Shown: positions 1-9,084 of the stretch, one piece after another
Layout: each line of letters starts with the position of its first letter
Numbering within the stretch: the stretch's first letter is position 1
Source: Pedobacter sp. Leaf176
GTDB lineage: Bacteria > Bacteroidota > Bacteroidia > Sphingobacteriales > Sphingobacteriaceae
Length of the DNA stretch: 64,000 nt
Direction: 5' to 3'
Assembly: GCF_001424305.1 (NCBI RefSeq)
Contig: NZ_LMPD01000001.1
Coordinates: 1,012,853-1,076,852 of the forward strand
Program-made: the position numbers and the translations under genes
The notes under the pieces: generated by a model
Databases searched by the model: none
Seen by the model: only the letters and a program-made list of their open reading frames with translations
What the model was told of the DNA's origin: nothing

Positions 1-76
1 ATTTAGGTGCCTATATCGGTGGTGTCCACCTCTTCCCATTCCGAACAGAGAGGAGAGTAGGTCGGTGCCAAATCTT
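1..76 (+). rRNA. rrf: 5S ribosomal RNA, internally deleted
   Basis: Both ends of a Bacteroidota 5S rRNA are present. The 5' part carries the CCACCTCTTCCCATTCCGAACAGAG core, and the 3' part GGAGAGTAGGTCGGTGCC pairs with the 5' end to form helix I with one bulged A. A normal 5S is about 110 nt, but only about 76 nt lie between the two ends. The stretch that should follow GAACAGAG (3' strands of helices III and II, and helix IV) is missing. The molecule could not fold as a working 5S. Either this is a degraded copy or the segment was lost when repeated rRNA operons were assembled; the window begins exactly at the gene, which favours an assembly edge. Confidence 0.8.
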
Positions 77-106
77 AAAAGCCTCTAACAGGCGTTTAAC
101 CTCAAG

Positions 107-136
107 CCCTTGCAGTAACAACTGCAGGGGTTTTTT
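107..136 (+). terminator. Rho-independent terminator of the rRNA operon
   Basis: A 9-bp stem (CCCTTGCAG / CTGCAGGGG, one G-U pair) with a six-base loop is followed at once by six T residues. It lies 31 bases after the 5S end and is the natural terminator of the rRNA transcript. Confidence 0.85.
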
Positions 137-853
137 GGTTTAATAAACTAAGCTCAAAGACTAAAGCAGAAAGACTAAAGAACACCGTCCAAAGACCAAA
201 GCGCAAAACAAAAAGCGAACAACGAACGATATGCGATTCGCTGGTAACAGCTCTGCTGAAAAAACCACAAAACCTTAATAGCTAAACCCGGTGGCAGCGG
301 AAATCCTTTTCGGGCTATAGAACAAACTTCCTTCTTCCTGAATAACATCTTCCCAAAAAGATTGCAGCATAAAACGGGACTGAAAAAGCTATGGAATGCT
401 TACGTTCGTTTTCTGATTAGCTCAGGCAAACCCTCAATACTTTGAAAATTTAATAAAAATCGAATTGAGCCAGGATAAGGTTATTTTTGGTTTTTTTTAA
501 GAAAATTAACTAACAAACGCCTTATACGCCGTTAAAAGTCAGGTACGATTTTCGCGAGAATGACTTTTTTATTTATTTGATATCTACTGAAAAATAGGCG
601 CCATATTTTTGAACAGATTAACTAATTATAAAAATATATAATTATTTAGCTTTAGATAATTAATAATTTTATTAAAGCGTTGTAATTTATGAATATTTTA
701 CTTTTTTTTAATTACTATTGACGATTTTGGTGGTTTTTGTACGTTCTTATCGTCTGTTTTATTCTTTTTTTGATTGCCAGCTTGTTTTTATAGAGGATAT
801 AGTATAGATTGCAATGTCAAATAACTAAATCAAACTAAACTAATTTAAATTTC
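137..853. other. Gene-free stretch of 717 bases with repeats, upstream of susC
   Basis: No credible reading frame is seen. At 152-215 the sequence follows a 7-base rhythm ending in AAAG. At 280-388 is a copy of a repeat that starts GCTAAACCCG and ends CGGGACTGA; a second copy lies at 40831-40904. Positions 604-611 read TATTTTTG, an exact TAnnTTTG match, but the nearest upstream TTG (577-579) is 24 bases away, longer than usual. This is only a weak promoter candidate for the SusC/SusD pair. The last 200 bases are very AT-rich. Confidence 0.6.
152..215 (+). repeat. Heptad repeat array, NNNAAAG type
   Basis: Read in sevens, the sequence gives CTCAAAG ACTAAAG CAGAAAG ACTAAAG and, after one irregular unit, TCCAAAG ACCAAAG. 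The last four positions of most units are constant. It belongs to the 7-bp-period family also seen at 20975, 31907, 33011 and elsewhere in the window. Confidence 0.75.
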
Positions 854-3800
854 ATGAAAAAACTTCTACAAAGTTTGTTCGTGTTGATGTTTATCGCAAT
901 TTCTGTGATGGCGCAAGATCGGACAGTAACAGGTACAGTTACATCTAAAGAAGACGGGCTCCCGATTCCTGGTGTAAGTGTAAAATTAACAGACCTTAAG
1001 GGTGGTACTACAACAAATGCTTCAGGTCGTTTTTCTATAAACGTTCCCTCGGCAGCAACAGCAATTGAATTTTCAGCATTAGGATTTATTACTCAGAAAC
1101 AAGCGTTAACCGGCGCTTCTAATTATAGTATTTCCCTATCTTCTGATACCAAAGATTTGGAAGAGGTTATAGTTGTTGCTTACGGAACCGTGAAAAAGGA
1201 GAGTTTCACAGGAGCTGCTTCTGTTGTTGATTCAAAAAATTTAGCGAATCGACCAAATACTTCATTTCAAAAGTCGCTACAGGGGGCAGCAGCAGGTGTG
1301 CAGGTTACTAGTGTTTCAGGTCAGCCAGGCGCAGCAACAACAGTGAGGGTTCGTGGTGTAGGCTCCATTTCAGCAGGCTCCAATCCATTGTATGTAATTG
1401 ATGGTATCGCTGTAACCTCTTCCGGATTAGACTTGACGTCTGTAGCACAAACTGCTGATGTTTTATCTTCATTAAATCCAAATGATATTGAGTCCGTAAC
1501 CATCCTGAAGGATGCCGCAGCATCTGCGATTTACGGATCTCGTGCGGCAAACGGTGTAGTTTTAATTACAACCAAACAAGGTAAAGCTGGTGCAACTAAA
1601 TTTACCGCTAGCGTAACTGGAGGTTATTCTTATCAAGCCGTTGAAAAGCACGAAGTTTTGAATGCACAAGAATATTATAAAGTTTATTTTGATAGCTATT
1701 ATGCACAAAGAATAGCCGCCGGATTAGCACCTGACGCTGCAGCAATTGCGGCAAATACATTAACAAGGAACAGACTAACTGTGAATCCTTTTAATACGCT
1801 GAATCCATTCGTAGCTGGAGGTGGTTTAGCTCCTGGTGCTTCTTTATTGTATGATACGAACTGGAGAGATGAAGTTTTAAGAAGAGGTCAAACTAAGGAT
1901 GTTAACGTATCTGCGAGTGGCGGTAGCGAAAAGTTAAAGTATTTCGTTTCTGGTGGTTATTTCGATCAGAAAGGTATTATAATTGGGTCTGATTATAAAA
2001 GGTATTCAGGAAAGTTTAATTTATCGAATGATGTCAATAAATTCTTTTCATTTGGTATAAACAATACCCTTGCAAGTTCAACACAGAATACGCCTGCCGG
2101 TGCTGGTGGCGGTGCAAACCCGGTGAGATTCGGTGACATCGTATCTAATATTTACACTTTATATGTTAGAGATGCAAATGGTAACCCTGTTTTGGATACA
2201 AACGGTAATCCAATTTATAGCTATGTTAATCCGGTTTCTCCTGATTTTAACCCTGTAGGATTAAATGACTTAGATACTTATTTAACCAAAATTACCCGCA
2301 TTACAACTACGCCGTTTGCTCAGGTTAAATTTCTTAATGGATTTACCGCAAAATCAACGGTGAGTTTAGATTACTCAGCAGTTCGAGAAAGCCAATTTTA
2401 TAATTTGTTACATGGTAATGGTGTTGGGGTTAAAGGTAGAGGATACCGTTATGCTAAAGAAGATATTACAACAACTTACATTAACACCTTAACGTATAAT
2501 AAAACTGTTGGAAAGCATAATTTTGATGTATTAGTAGGTCAGGAAGCTTACCGTAACAAATTTGATGGCATAACCGCCATGGCTACAGGTTATGGATTTG
2601 CAGGACAAACGGAGTTAGTTTCTGCTTCTACACCCGGTACCGCATCTTCATCTTATACTGAAGCCAGATTTGAATCTTATTTTTCTAGAGCGAATTATGA
2701 TTATGAGGGCAAATATTTCCTTTCCGGTAGTTTCAGAAGAGATGGATTTTCGGCTTTTGGACCAGATAATAAATTTGGTAACTTCTGGTCAGTTGGTGGC
2801 GCATGGAGACTCAAGCAAGAGAATTTTATGAAAGATGTTCGTTTTTTAGATGATTTGAAATTGCGTGCGAGTTACGGTGTCACTGGTAACAACGATATCG
2901 GCCGTTATGCTGCTCAGGGTTTGTACTCTTTAGCTAATGCGTATGAAGGCGTTGCAGGTATGGCTTATAGTCAGCTTTCCAATAGTGAATTGGCTTGGGA
3001 GAAATCAAAAACAACAGAATTTGGTTTAGAGTTTTCAGTTCTAAATCGTAGAATTAATGGTGAGATATCATATTTTCAAAAGAAATCTGATGGTTTGCTG
3101 TTTGCTAAACCTTTATCAAGAACAACAGGGTTTACTTCGATTACAACCAATTTGGCTGAGATGAACAATACTGGTATTGAGCTTGCTATCAATGCATCGC
3201 CAATTAGAACAACAGATTTTAACTGGAATATTGCTTTTAACATCACTAAAATTAAAAATAAAATTATCGCTTCAACACAGGATGAAGTTGTTGATGGCAC
3301 TAAGCTGATAAAGATTGGAGCAGACCGTTATCAATGGTATTTGAGAGAATATGCTGGAATCGATCAGACAGATGGCAGAGCGATGTGGTATAAAGATGAT
3401 GCGTCGGGAAATAAAGTTACGACCAAAGTTTATACAGAAGCAAAGCAATATTCTGGATTAGGTTCAGCACTTCCAAAATACTATGGTGGTTTCAATAATA
3501 CCTTAAATTATAAAGATTTTGATTTAAGTGTGTATACTTATTTTTCTTTAGGAGGCAAGGTTTACGATGCCCTATATGCAGCATTAATGCATAATGGTAT
3601 TACTCCCGGACAGCAAATGTCAAGAGATGTGTTGAATGCATGGTCAGCTACAAACACTACTTCCACTATTCCTAGATTTTTACCGACATCAAACACCGAT
3701 TTATCGAACAGTACATCAAGCAGATTCTTATTCGATGGCTCTTACATGAGGGTTAAGAATATTTCGCTTGGCTATACTTTGAAAAAAAGTTGGGCTAGCA

Positions 3801-3961
3801 AAGTGAAATTATCTACTGCCCGCTTATTTGTAATGGCTGAAAACCCGTTTACATTGGCTAAACATAAAGGATACGACCCAGAATCAACAATTGATGGAAC
3901 CAGTAATAATGATATTCCTAACATCAAAACCTTTTCAATTGGTTTAACAGCTGGGTTTTAA
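854..3961 (+). CDS. SusC/RagA-family TonB-linked outer-membrane transporter
   Basis: This 1035-residue protein is a TonB-dependent outer-membrane channel that imports a large nutrient together with its SusD partner. Residues 1-20 are a signal peptide ending MAQ. Residues 24-95 form the carboxypeptidase-regulatory-like beta-sandwich (GTVTSKEDGLPIPGVSV) typical of SusC N-termini. The plug follows from about residue 105, with the family signature SVTILKDAAASAIYGSRAAN near residue 220. The rest is a 22-strand barrel ending in aromatic F, as outer-membrane proteins do. The susD gene follows after 18 bases, so the two are co-transcribed. No glycosidase, sulfatase or protease characteristic of a utilization locus is in the same unit, so the substrate cannot be named. 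Length and domain order are normal for the family. Confidence 0.97.
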   Translation: MKKLLQSLFVLMFIAISVMAQDRTVTGTVTSKEDGLPIPGVSVKLTDLKGGTTTNASGRFSINVPSAATAIEFSALGFITQKQALTGASNYSISLSSDTKDLEEVIVVAYGTVKKESFTGAASVVDSKNLANRPNTSFQKSLQGAAAGVQVTSVSGQPGAATTVRVRGVGSISAGSNPLYVIDGIAVTSSGLDLTSVAQTADVLSSLNPNDIESVTILKDAAASAIYGSRAANGVVLITTKQGKAGATKFTASVTGGYSYQAVEKHEVLNAQEYYKVYFDSYYAQRIAAGLAPDAAAIAANTLTRNRLTVNPFNTLNPFVAGGGLAPGASLLYDTNWRDEVLRRGQTKDVNVSASGGSEKLKYFVSGGYFDQKGIIIGSDYKRYSGKFNLSNDVNKFFSFGINNTLASSTQNTPAGAGGGANPVRFGDIVSNIYTLYVRDANGNPVLDTNGNPIYSYVNPVSPDFNPVGLNDLDTYLTKITRITTTPFAQVKFLNGFTAKSTVSLDYSAVRESQFYNLLHGNGVGVKGRGYRYAKEDITTTYINTLTYNKTVGKHNFDVLVGQEAYRNKFDGITAMATGYGFAGQTELVSASTPGTASSSYTEARFESYFSRANYDYEGKYFLSGSFRRDGFSAFGPDNKFGNFWSVGGAWRLKQENFMKDVRFLDDLKLRASYGVTGNNDIGRYAAQGLYSLANAYEGVAGMAYSQLSNSELAWEKSKTTEFGLEFSVLNRRINGEISYFQKKSDGLLFAKPLSRTTGFTSITTNLAEMNNTGIELAINASPIRTTDFNWNIAFNITKIKNKIIASTQDEVVDGTKLIKIGADRYQWYLREYAGIDQTDGRAMWYKDDASGNKVTTKVYTEAKQYSGLGSALPKYYGGFNNTLNYKDFDLSVYTYFSLGGKVYDALYAALMHNGITPGQQMSRDVLNAWSATNTTSTIPRFLPTSNTDLSNSTSSRFLFDGSYMRVKNISLGYTLKKSWASKVKLSTARLFVMAENPFTLAKHKGYDPESTIDGTSNNDIPNIKTFSIGLTAGF

Positions 3962-3979
3962 TTATATAGATAAGATATT

Positions 3980-5413
3980 ATGAAAAAGATTAATAAAATA
4001 GGAATTTACGGTGCTCTCTTTCTTCTTTCAAGTTTCGGTGCATGTAAAAAAGACTTTTTAGAGGTAACACCAACAACATCTATTAACTCGGCTGAAGCAT
4101 TTTCTTCACCTGAAAAAATTGCCGCAGCACTTACCGGAGTTTATGATCTCTCTACTGGTTCTGTTAAATACAACATGATTTTAAATAATGATGTTAAAGG
4201 AGGTGATGTGTTAATTGTAAGTGGAGCAGGAAATTACAGCAGGTTTATAAATGGTTATCAGTTTATTGAAAACACAAGTTCTTCTGAACCATTGGATTAT
4301 TGGACATCAAATTATAGGGTAATTGCTAATGCAAATCAATTTGAACAAAATATTCCTACATCTCCTCTTAGTGATGCTCAGAAAAGTGCTTATCTGGCAG
4401 AAACCCGGGCGTTAAGGGCTGAAGCGTACTTTTGGCTTGTACAATGGTATGGTAAGCCATACACATTAGATCCGGAAGCATTGGGCGTTCCATTGGTTTT
4501 GGCACCACTTGGTCCTAATGATGTTTTATCAGGAAGAGCAAAAGTTAAAGATGTTTATGCACAGATATTATCCGACTTTTTATATGCAGAAGCAAATATT
4601 CCTGCGGCAAAAACAAGTATCTATCGGATGACTAAAGGTGCAATTCAAGGCTTCCTGGCCAGGGTTTACCTTACAATGGGCGATTATCCCAATGCAAGTA
4701 AATATGCAAAATTGGCTCGCGTGGGCAAACCACTCGGAACCGGCGCATCTTTATTAACGGGTTATATCAATCCATCAACAGAATGGATTTATGCTTTAAA
4801 TTCAAGAACAGACGATAACTCCGGTTTCTTAACGGTAAACTCATTCTATGACCCTTTTGATATTGGCTATTCGAGTTTCAGAGCAGCAGACAATTTTTTC
4901 AATTCTTTTGCAACAAACGATATTCGTTTACAGCAATTTAAAGTAAACGGTGTCATTGGAGCAAGAAGAGGTCAGGAAGGATTTTTAATTAATAAATTTG
5001 ATTTCTCCACTACGCCTGCGCAAAATCAAGTGATTATCAGATCATCAGAAATGTATTTAATTGAAGCAGAAGCAGAGGCAAGACAAGGAGCTGCCAATGA
5101 GGCGGCTGCTAAAACTGCTTTATTAGCAATTCAGCAAAGAGCTGGTGTAGCAACTGTAGTTTCTTCAAATACTGGTCAGGCACTAATTAATGAAATTATG
5201 ATTGAACGTGGAAAAGAGTTATATGGAGAGGGATTTAAGTTTTTCGATTTGCTTAGAACCAAAACTCCTGTAGTTAGAACAGCAGGCAACGGACATTGGG
5301 CAATTGTGAACTTTCAGCCAGGTGATAATAAATTGGTATTGCCTCTACCACAAAATGAGTTAAATGCAAATCCGGTTTTAAAAGGACAGCAAAATCCTGG
5401 ATATAGTAATTAA
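3980..5413 (+). CDS. SusD/RagB-family surface nutrient-binding lipoprotein
   Basis: This 477-residue lipoprotein forms the lid of the SusC channel on the cell surface and captures the substrate. The signal peptide ends in a lipobox with the acylated cysteine at residue 22 (FGAC), followed by KKDFLEV, a common SusD start. The body shows the helical TPR-like SusD fold, with the family pattern LRAEAYFWLVQWYGKPY near residues 145-162 and the C-terminal RGKELYGEGFKFFDLLR block near 410-427. It ends in NPGYSN, close to the usual NPGY ending. Stop and terminator follow directly, so the operon is only susC-susD. Substrate unknown. Confidence 0.96.
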   Translation: MKKINKIGIYGALFLLSSFGACKKDFLEVTPTTSINSAEAFSSPEKIAAALTGVYDLSTGSVKYNMILNNDVKGGDVLIVSGAGNYSRFINGYQFIENTSSSEPLDYWTSNYRVIANANQFEQNIPTSPLSDAQKSAYLAETRALRAEAYFWLVQWYGKPYTLDPEALGVPLVLAPLGPNDVLSGRAKVKDVYAQILSDFLYAEANIPAAKTSIYRMTKGAIQGFLARVYLTMGDYPNASKYAKLARVGKPLGTGASLLTGYINPSTEWIYALNSRTDDNSGFLTVNSFYDPFDIGYSSFRAADNFFNSFATNDIRLQQFKVNGVIGARRGQEGFLINKFDFSTTPAQNQVIIRSSEMYLIEAEAEARQGAANEAAAKTALLAIQQRAGVATVVSSNTGQALINEIMIERGKELYGEGFKFFDLLRTKTPVVRTAGNGHWAIVNFQPGDNKLVLPLPQNELNANPVLKGQQNPGYSN

Positions 5414-5434
5414 TTTCTTTTTTTTTAAATTTAG

Positions 5435-5470
5435 AAAGGTTATCTCATTCATGAGATAACCTTTTTTTTT
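5435..5470 (+). terminator. Rho-independent terminator of the susC-susD operon
   Basis: A perfect 14-bp stem (AAAGGTTATCTCAT / ATGAGATAACCTTT) with a two-base loop is followed by a run of T residues through 5470. It lies 22 bases after the susD stop. Confidence 0.93.
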
Positions 5471-5565
5471 AATTATTTATGTGCATTCTGTCTGTTAAAA
5501 AATGCTAAATTTTTTAACCTCAAGGCAATAAAACCGTATCATTGTAGGATTACGTAAATTATGTT

Positions 5566-7335
5566 ATGAAGGATATTAGATTTAGAATAGCGTTGTTCTT
5601 TTCTTTTTTATTGTGCTTTAGTGTGGATGGTTTTGCCCAAAATAAAAATGTGCAGCTACCAGCAAACTGGTTCAACCTGGATTTAAATGAAAGCGGCTTT
5701 TATGGTATAAGTACAGAGAAAGCATATCGTGACATTTTAAAGGGTGTGAAGCAGAAACAAAAAGTTATAGTTGCTGTAATTGATGGCGGCGTGGATACAA
5801 ATCACGAAGATTTGAAGGAGGTTTTGTGGACCAATAGCAAAGAAGTTCCGGGTAATGGAATTGATGATGATGGTAATGGTTATATCGATGATGTTCATGG
5901 ATGGAACTTTATAGGCTCGAAAAAGGGCAATCTTGAATTTGATAATTTGGAACTGGTTAGATTGTTGAGGATTTACAAGCCAAAATACCAATCGACTACA
6001 AATTTAACCCCCTTAGACAGCGCACAAAAAGAGGAGTTTATATTGTATAAAAAAATGGTTGGTGATTTTGGTAAGAAATATGAAGATGCCAGTAACACTT
6101 TTTCTGTTTTAATCGCTATAAACAAAGTGCTTGATTCTGTCGCTAAAACCAGCAAAAAAGAAATTCCAGCTTACGAGGATATTGAAAAATATAAAGCCGA
6201 TGACGAAGTAGAGGAACAAGTTAAAACGATTATTAGAAAAGGCTCCAAAGATGATGGTAGTTTTGAAAAGTTTTATAAAAACATTAAGGATGGTTATAAG
6301 CAATACGATGCCATGTTGAAATATAATTTGAATCCTAAATATGATATGCGTGCCGAACTTGTTGGTGATGATTATACCAATCCTAAGCAAAAAAATTATG
6401 GAAATAATGATGTGAAGGGCCCAGATGCTCAGCATGGAACTCATGTTTCCGGAATTATCGGTGCAAAACGGGATAACATGCTAGGTGTAAATGGTGTGGC
6501 AAATAATGTTGAAATTATGGCCATCAGAGTTGTGCCCACTGGAGATGAACGGGATAAGGATGTTGCAAATGGTATTCGCTACGCCGTTGATAATGGAGCC
6601 AAAGTAATTAACATGAGTTTTGGAAAATCATATAAATGGGATAAGAAAATTGTAGACGAAGCAGTTAAATACGCTGAAAGTAAAGACGTTTTATTAGTAC
6701 ATGCTGCAGGAAATGATAATCTGAATAATGATATTAATGAAAATTACCCTAATAAGTTTTATGATAGTAAGGAAGCTGAAGCCTACAAACTGGCTCATCA
6801 AAAACCTGCGATCGCTGATTTCATGCCGCCAAAAAGTATGCCTCAGAATAATGGAATGGTTATGAGGCCATCTATGGCCAGGCCTACGATTATAAAGCCC
6901 GCTCCTTTGGATTCGGCGAAATATCAGCTTCCTCATGCATCAAACTGGATTGAAGTTGGGGCAAGTTCTTATAAAAATGATGATAATTTAAAAGCTGATT
7001 TTTCAAATTATGGGAAATACACCGTTGATGTTTTTGCACCAGGCTTTCTGATTAATTCTACCGTTCCCGGAAATAAATATGAAGCGTTAGATGGCACAAG
7101 CATGGCTTCGCCTGTTGTGTCAGGTTTAGCGGCGTTAATATTGAGCTACCATCCCGGGTTGAAACCTGCTCAGGTTAGAGAGATCATAATGAAATCGGTA
7201 TCGAAAGTCCCTCAAAAAGTGAAATATAAAAATGAAAAGGGTGAAAATGTAAGAGCTTTCTTTAGCGACATTTGTGTTAGCGGAGGCATCGTAAATGCGT
7301 ATAACGCATTGAAACTTGCAGCCACGTATAAATAA
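5566..7335 (+). CDS. Secreted S8-family (subtilisin-like) serine protease
   Basis: This 589-residue exported protease has a signal peptide ending near FAQ (residue 25). The catalytic triad is visible: Asp73 in VIDGGVDTNH, His290 in QHGTHVSG and Ser512 in GTSMASP, with the oxyanion Asn383 in AAGND. The distance from Asp to His is about 215 residues, against 30-50 in simple subtilisins. The extra segment (about 115-280) is Lys/Glu-rich and resembles insertions in Bacteroidota S8 enzymes of unknown role. There is no obvious inhibitor-type propeptide and no C-terminal sorting domain, so the protein may stay in the periplasm or at the membrane. A terminator separates it from susD, so it has its own promoter. 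Substrate unknown. Confidence 0.95.
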   Translation: MKDIRFRIALFFSFLLCFSVDGFAQNKNVQLPANWFNLDLNESGFYGISTEKAYRDILKGVKQKQKVIVAVIDGGVDTNHEDLKEVLWTNSKEVPGNGIDDDGNGYIDDVHGWNFIGSKKGNLEFDNLELVRLLRIYKPKYQSTTNLTPLDSAQKEEFILYKKMVGDFGKKYEDASNTFSVLIAINKVLDSVAKTSKKEIPAYEDIEKYKADDEVEEQVKTIIRKGSKDDGSFEKFYKNIKDGYKQYDAMLKYNLNPKYDMRAELVGDDYTNPKQKNYGNNDVKGPDAQHGTHVSGIIGAKRDNMLGVNGVANNVEIMAIRVVPTGDERDKDVANGIRYAVDNGAKVINMSFGKSYKWDKKIVDEAVKYAESKDVLLVHAAGNDNLNNDINENYPNKFYDSKEAEAYKLAHQKPAIADFMPPKSMPQNNGMVMRPSMARPTIIKPAPLDSAKYQLPHASNWIEVGASSYKNDDNLKADFSNYGKYTVDVFAPGFLINSTVPGNKYEALDGTSMASPVVSGLAALILSYHPGLKPAQVREIIMKSVSKVPQKVKYKNEKGENVRAFFSDICVSGGIVNAYNALKLAATYK

Positions 7336-7372
7336 TACGATGCTGAAAATTTTAATTGACAGACGGGAGTAA

Positions 7373-8152
7373 TTATTTTTTAATTGTTTTGATAAAATCC
7401 TGGAACGTACCAAATGGATACTTTTTTTCTTTCATCCAACAGATAAAATTTTCCATACGTTTAATCATTTTTTCGCCAGTATTTTTTCTAACATAGCCAG
7501 GAAATCCAAAACGTTCAAAGTCATTTAAGTCGGTAAATTCCCATGGATGGAAGTAAACATTCAGGTATTTATCTTTTCTATATGTCCAGCTTACCAACGA
7601 TTTATATATGCCTAGCGGGAGATTATGAAAAGAAAGCCAAAATAATGGAAATCTAAAAAGTGGACTTACTGAAGCGGGAATTTGTAAAACGTTTTCTTTG
7701 GTAAAAAAGGTTCTGGAGATATTCAGGTTATTGTACCTGCCCGGCAAAAATGTCGGATTAATTGATGTGTTATAAGTATATCCGGCCTTTTCTATTTCCC
7801 TTTCATCAACAGGCATCATTCGGGCCATTCTGTAACCTGTTATTTCTATTCCGGAAAGTTCTTCGAGTTTTAACTTTGATTGAAGTAAATGTTCAGGTTT
7901 GAAATCCGAATGGTAGTAGCCGTGAGAAGCAAGCTCATGACCTGCATCTTTAATTCTTTTGATTAAGTCGGGTACATTTTCAGCGAAAGTTACCGTACAG
8001 AAGAATGTTGCCTTTACATCATATTTATCTAAAATATCAAGGATTGTAATGGTTCCGGCTCTTGATATCATTATCTGATCAGAAAAAGATATATCCTTTC
8101 CGTATTCAAATGGCATATCAAATTCTTCAATATCAAAACTTAATAGAATCAT
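7373..8152 (-). CDS. NodB-type polysaccharide deacetylase family protein
   Basis: This 259-residue metal-dependent carbohydrate deacetylase fold shows motif 1 as SFDIEEFD (Asp7), the metal-binding pair His77 and His81 in ASHGYYH, the motif 3 arginine at 108 (GYRMARMM) and His202 in FHPWE. There is no signal peptide, so the active site is probably cytoplasmic or membrane-associated. Its ATG overlaps the stop of the upstream glycosyltransferase gene by one base (TAATG), showing translational coupling. Third gene of a three-gene operon whose composition recalls ArnC/ArnD: a polyprenyl-phosphate sugar made by the GT2 enzyme could be the deacetylation substrate. That role is inference. Confidence 0.85.
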   Translation of the reverse strand: MILLSFDIEEFDMPFEYGKDISFSDQIMISRAGTITILDILDKYDVKATFFCTVTFAENVPDLIKRIKDAGHELASHGYYHSDFKPEHLLQSKLKLEELSGIEITGYRMARMMPVDEREIEKAGYTYNTSINPTFLPGRYNNLNISRTFFTKENVLQIPASVSPLFRFPLFWLSFHNLPLGIYKSLVSWTYRKDKYLNVYFHPWEFTDLNDFERFGFPGYVRKNTGEKMIKRMENFICWMKEKKYPFGTFQDFIKTIKK

Positions 8153-9084
8153 TATCTTAAAGGTAGATTTGTTGAACGGATGATGTAATTGGGGCGGTTT
8201 TTTGACTGCATAAACATTTTACCGACATAAATTCCGATAATACCTAAAATGATTAATTGCAAACCCCCGAAAAAAACAATGGTCATAATTACAGACGCCC
8301 AGCCCGAGACTTCCACATTATTTGCAAAAGCATAAATTACATAAGGAATGTAAAGTACTGATGCAAAAGAAAGTATAAATCCTAGGTAAGCCGCTGTATA
8401 CAAAGGTTTTATGCTAAATGAGGTTACGCCATGAAGTGCTAACTTTAACATTTTGTTTAATGTGTACTTACTTTTACCTGAAAATCGGGTAGCGGGGTTA
8501 TATCGGATTGCAAACTGCTTAAAGCCAAGCCATTTCACCAAACCTCTTAAGAAGGGTTCGTTTTCATGAAAATTTCTGAAAACGCTAACTACTTTTTGAT
8601 CCAATAAGCGGAAATCGGCTGCTCCAGCCTCTAATTCTATGTCTGAAAGTGAGTTTAATATCTTATAAAACAAACTCGAAGAGCTTCTCTTTCCTCTGGA
8701 TAGGCTTGTATCTTCTGCTCTTATCGTGTACACCACTTCAAAACCTTCTTCCCATTTTTTCAGCATCTGGGGAATTATCTCTGGTGGATGTTGCATATCA
8801 CAATCCATAGAGATTACGCAATCCCCAAATGCATTATCCATGCCAGCTTTAACAGCCAACTGATGTCCGAAATTCTTTGAAAACTCAAGAAAAAAGATAT
8901 TATCTGCAGTTACAGCATAATTTTTGATTTTTTCAAGGGTATCATCTGCACTTCCATCATCCACTATGATAAGTTCATAATCGTAATTTATCGTTGTAAA
9001 AACCTGCTTGATACGCTCGGCAATAACAAAAATGTTGTCGGTTTCGTTGTAAGCAGGAATAACAATAGAAACTAATTTTTTCAT
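8152..9084 (-). CDS. GT2-family polyprenyl-phosphate glycosyltransferase (DPM1/ArnC-like)
   Basis: This 310-residue protein has an N-terminal GT-A domain with IVIPAYNE, VDDGSADDT (Asp42-Asp43) and the DCDMQHP motif (Asp94, Asp96) that binds metal and nucleotide sugar. Two membrane helices follow, at about 230-255 and 265-295. This is the arrangement of enzymes that put a sugar from a nucleotide donor onto undecaprenyl phosphate, such as ArnC, GtrB and DPM synthase. It overlaps the upstream GT87 gene by four bases (ATGA) and the downstream deacetylase by one. The lipid-linked sugar would be the donor for the membrane transferase encoded upstream. The particular sugar cannot be read from the sequence. 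Confidence 0.92.
   Translation of the reverse strand: MKKLVSIVIPAYNETDNIFVIAERIKQVFTTINYDYELIIVDDGSADDTLEKIKNYAVTADNIFFLEFSKNFGHQLAVKAGMDNAFGDCVISMDCDMQHPPEIIPQMLKKWEEGFEVVYTIRAEDTSLSRGKRSSSSLFYKILNSLSDIELEAGAADFRLLDQKVVSVFRNFHENEPFLRGLVKWLGFKQFAIRYNPATRFSGKSKYTLNKMLKLALHGVTSFSIKPLYTAAYLGFILSFASVLYIPYVIYAFANNVEVSGWASVIMTIVFFGGLQLIILGIIGIYVGKMFMQSKNRPNYIIRSTNLPLR

Noticed and set aside
152..215. The heptad arrays as CRISPR arrays
   Set aside because: The units are 7 bases with no spacers, and no cas genes are present.
6109..6444. Reading frames on the opposite strand of long genes
   Set aside because: They are shadows of well-supported genes, with no family motif or signal of their own.
854..7335. 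A polysaccharide utilization locus around susC/susD
   Set aside because: No glycoside hydrolase or sulfatase gene is linked; only a protease with a separate transcript follows.
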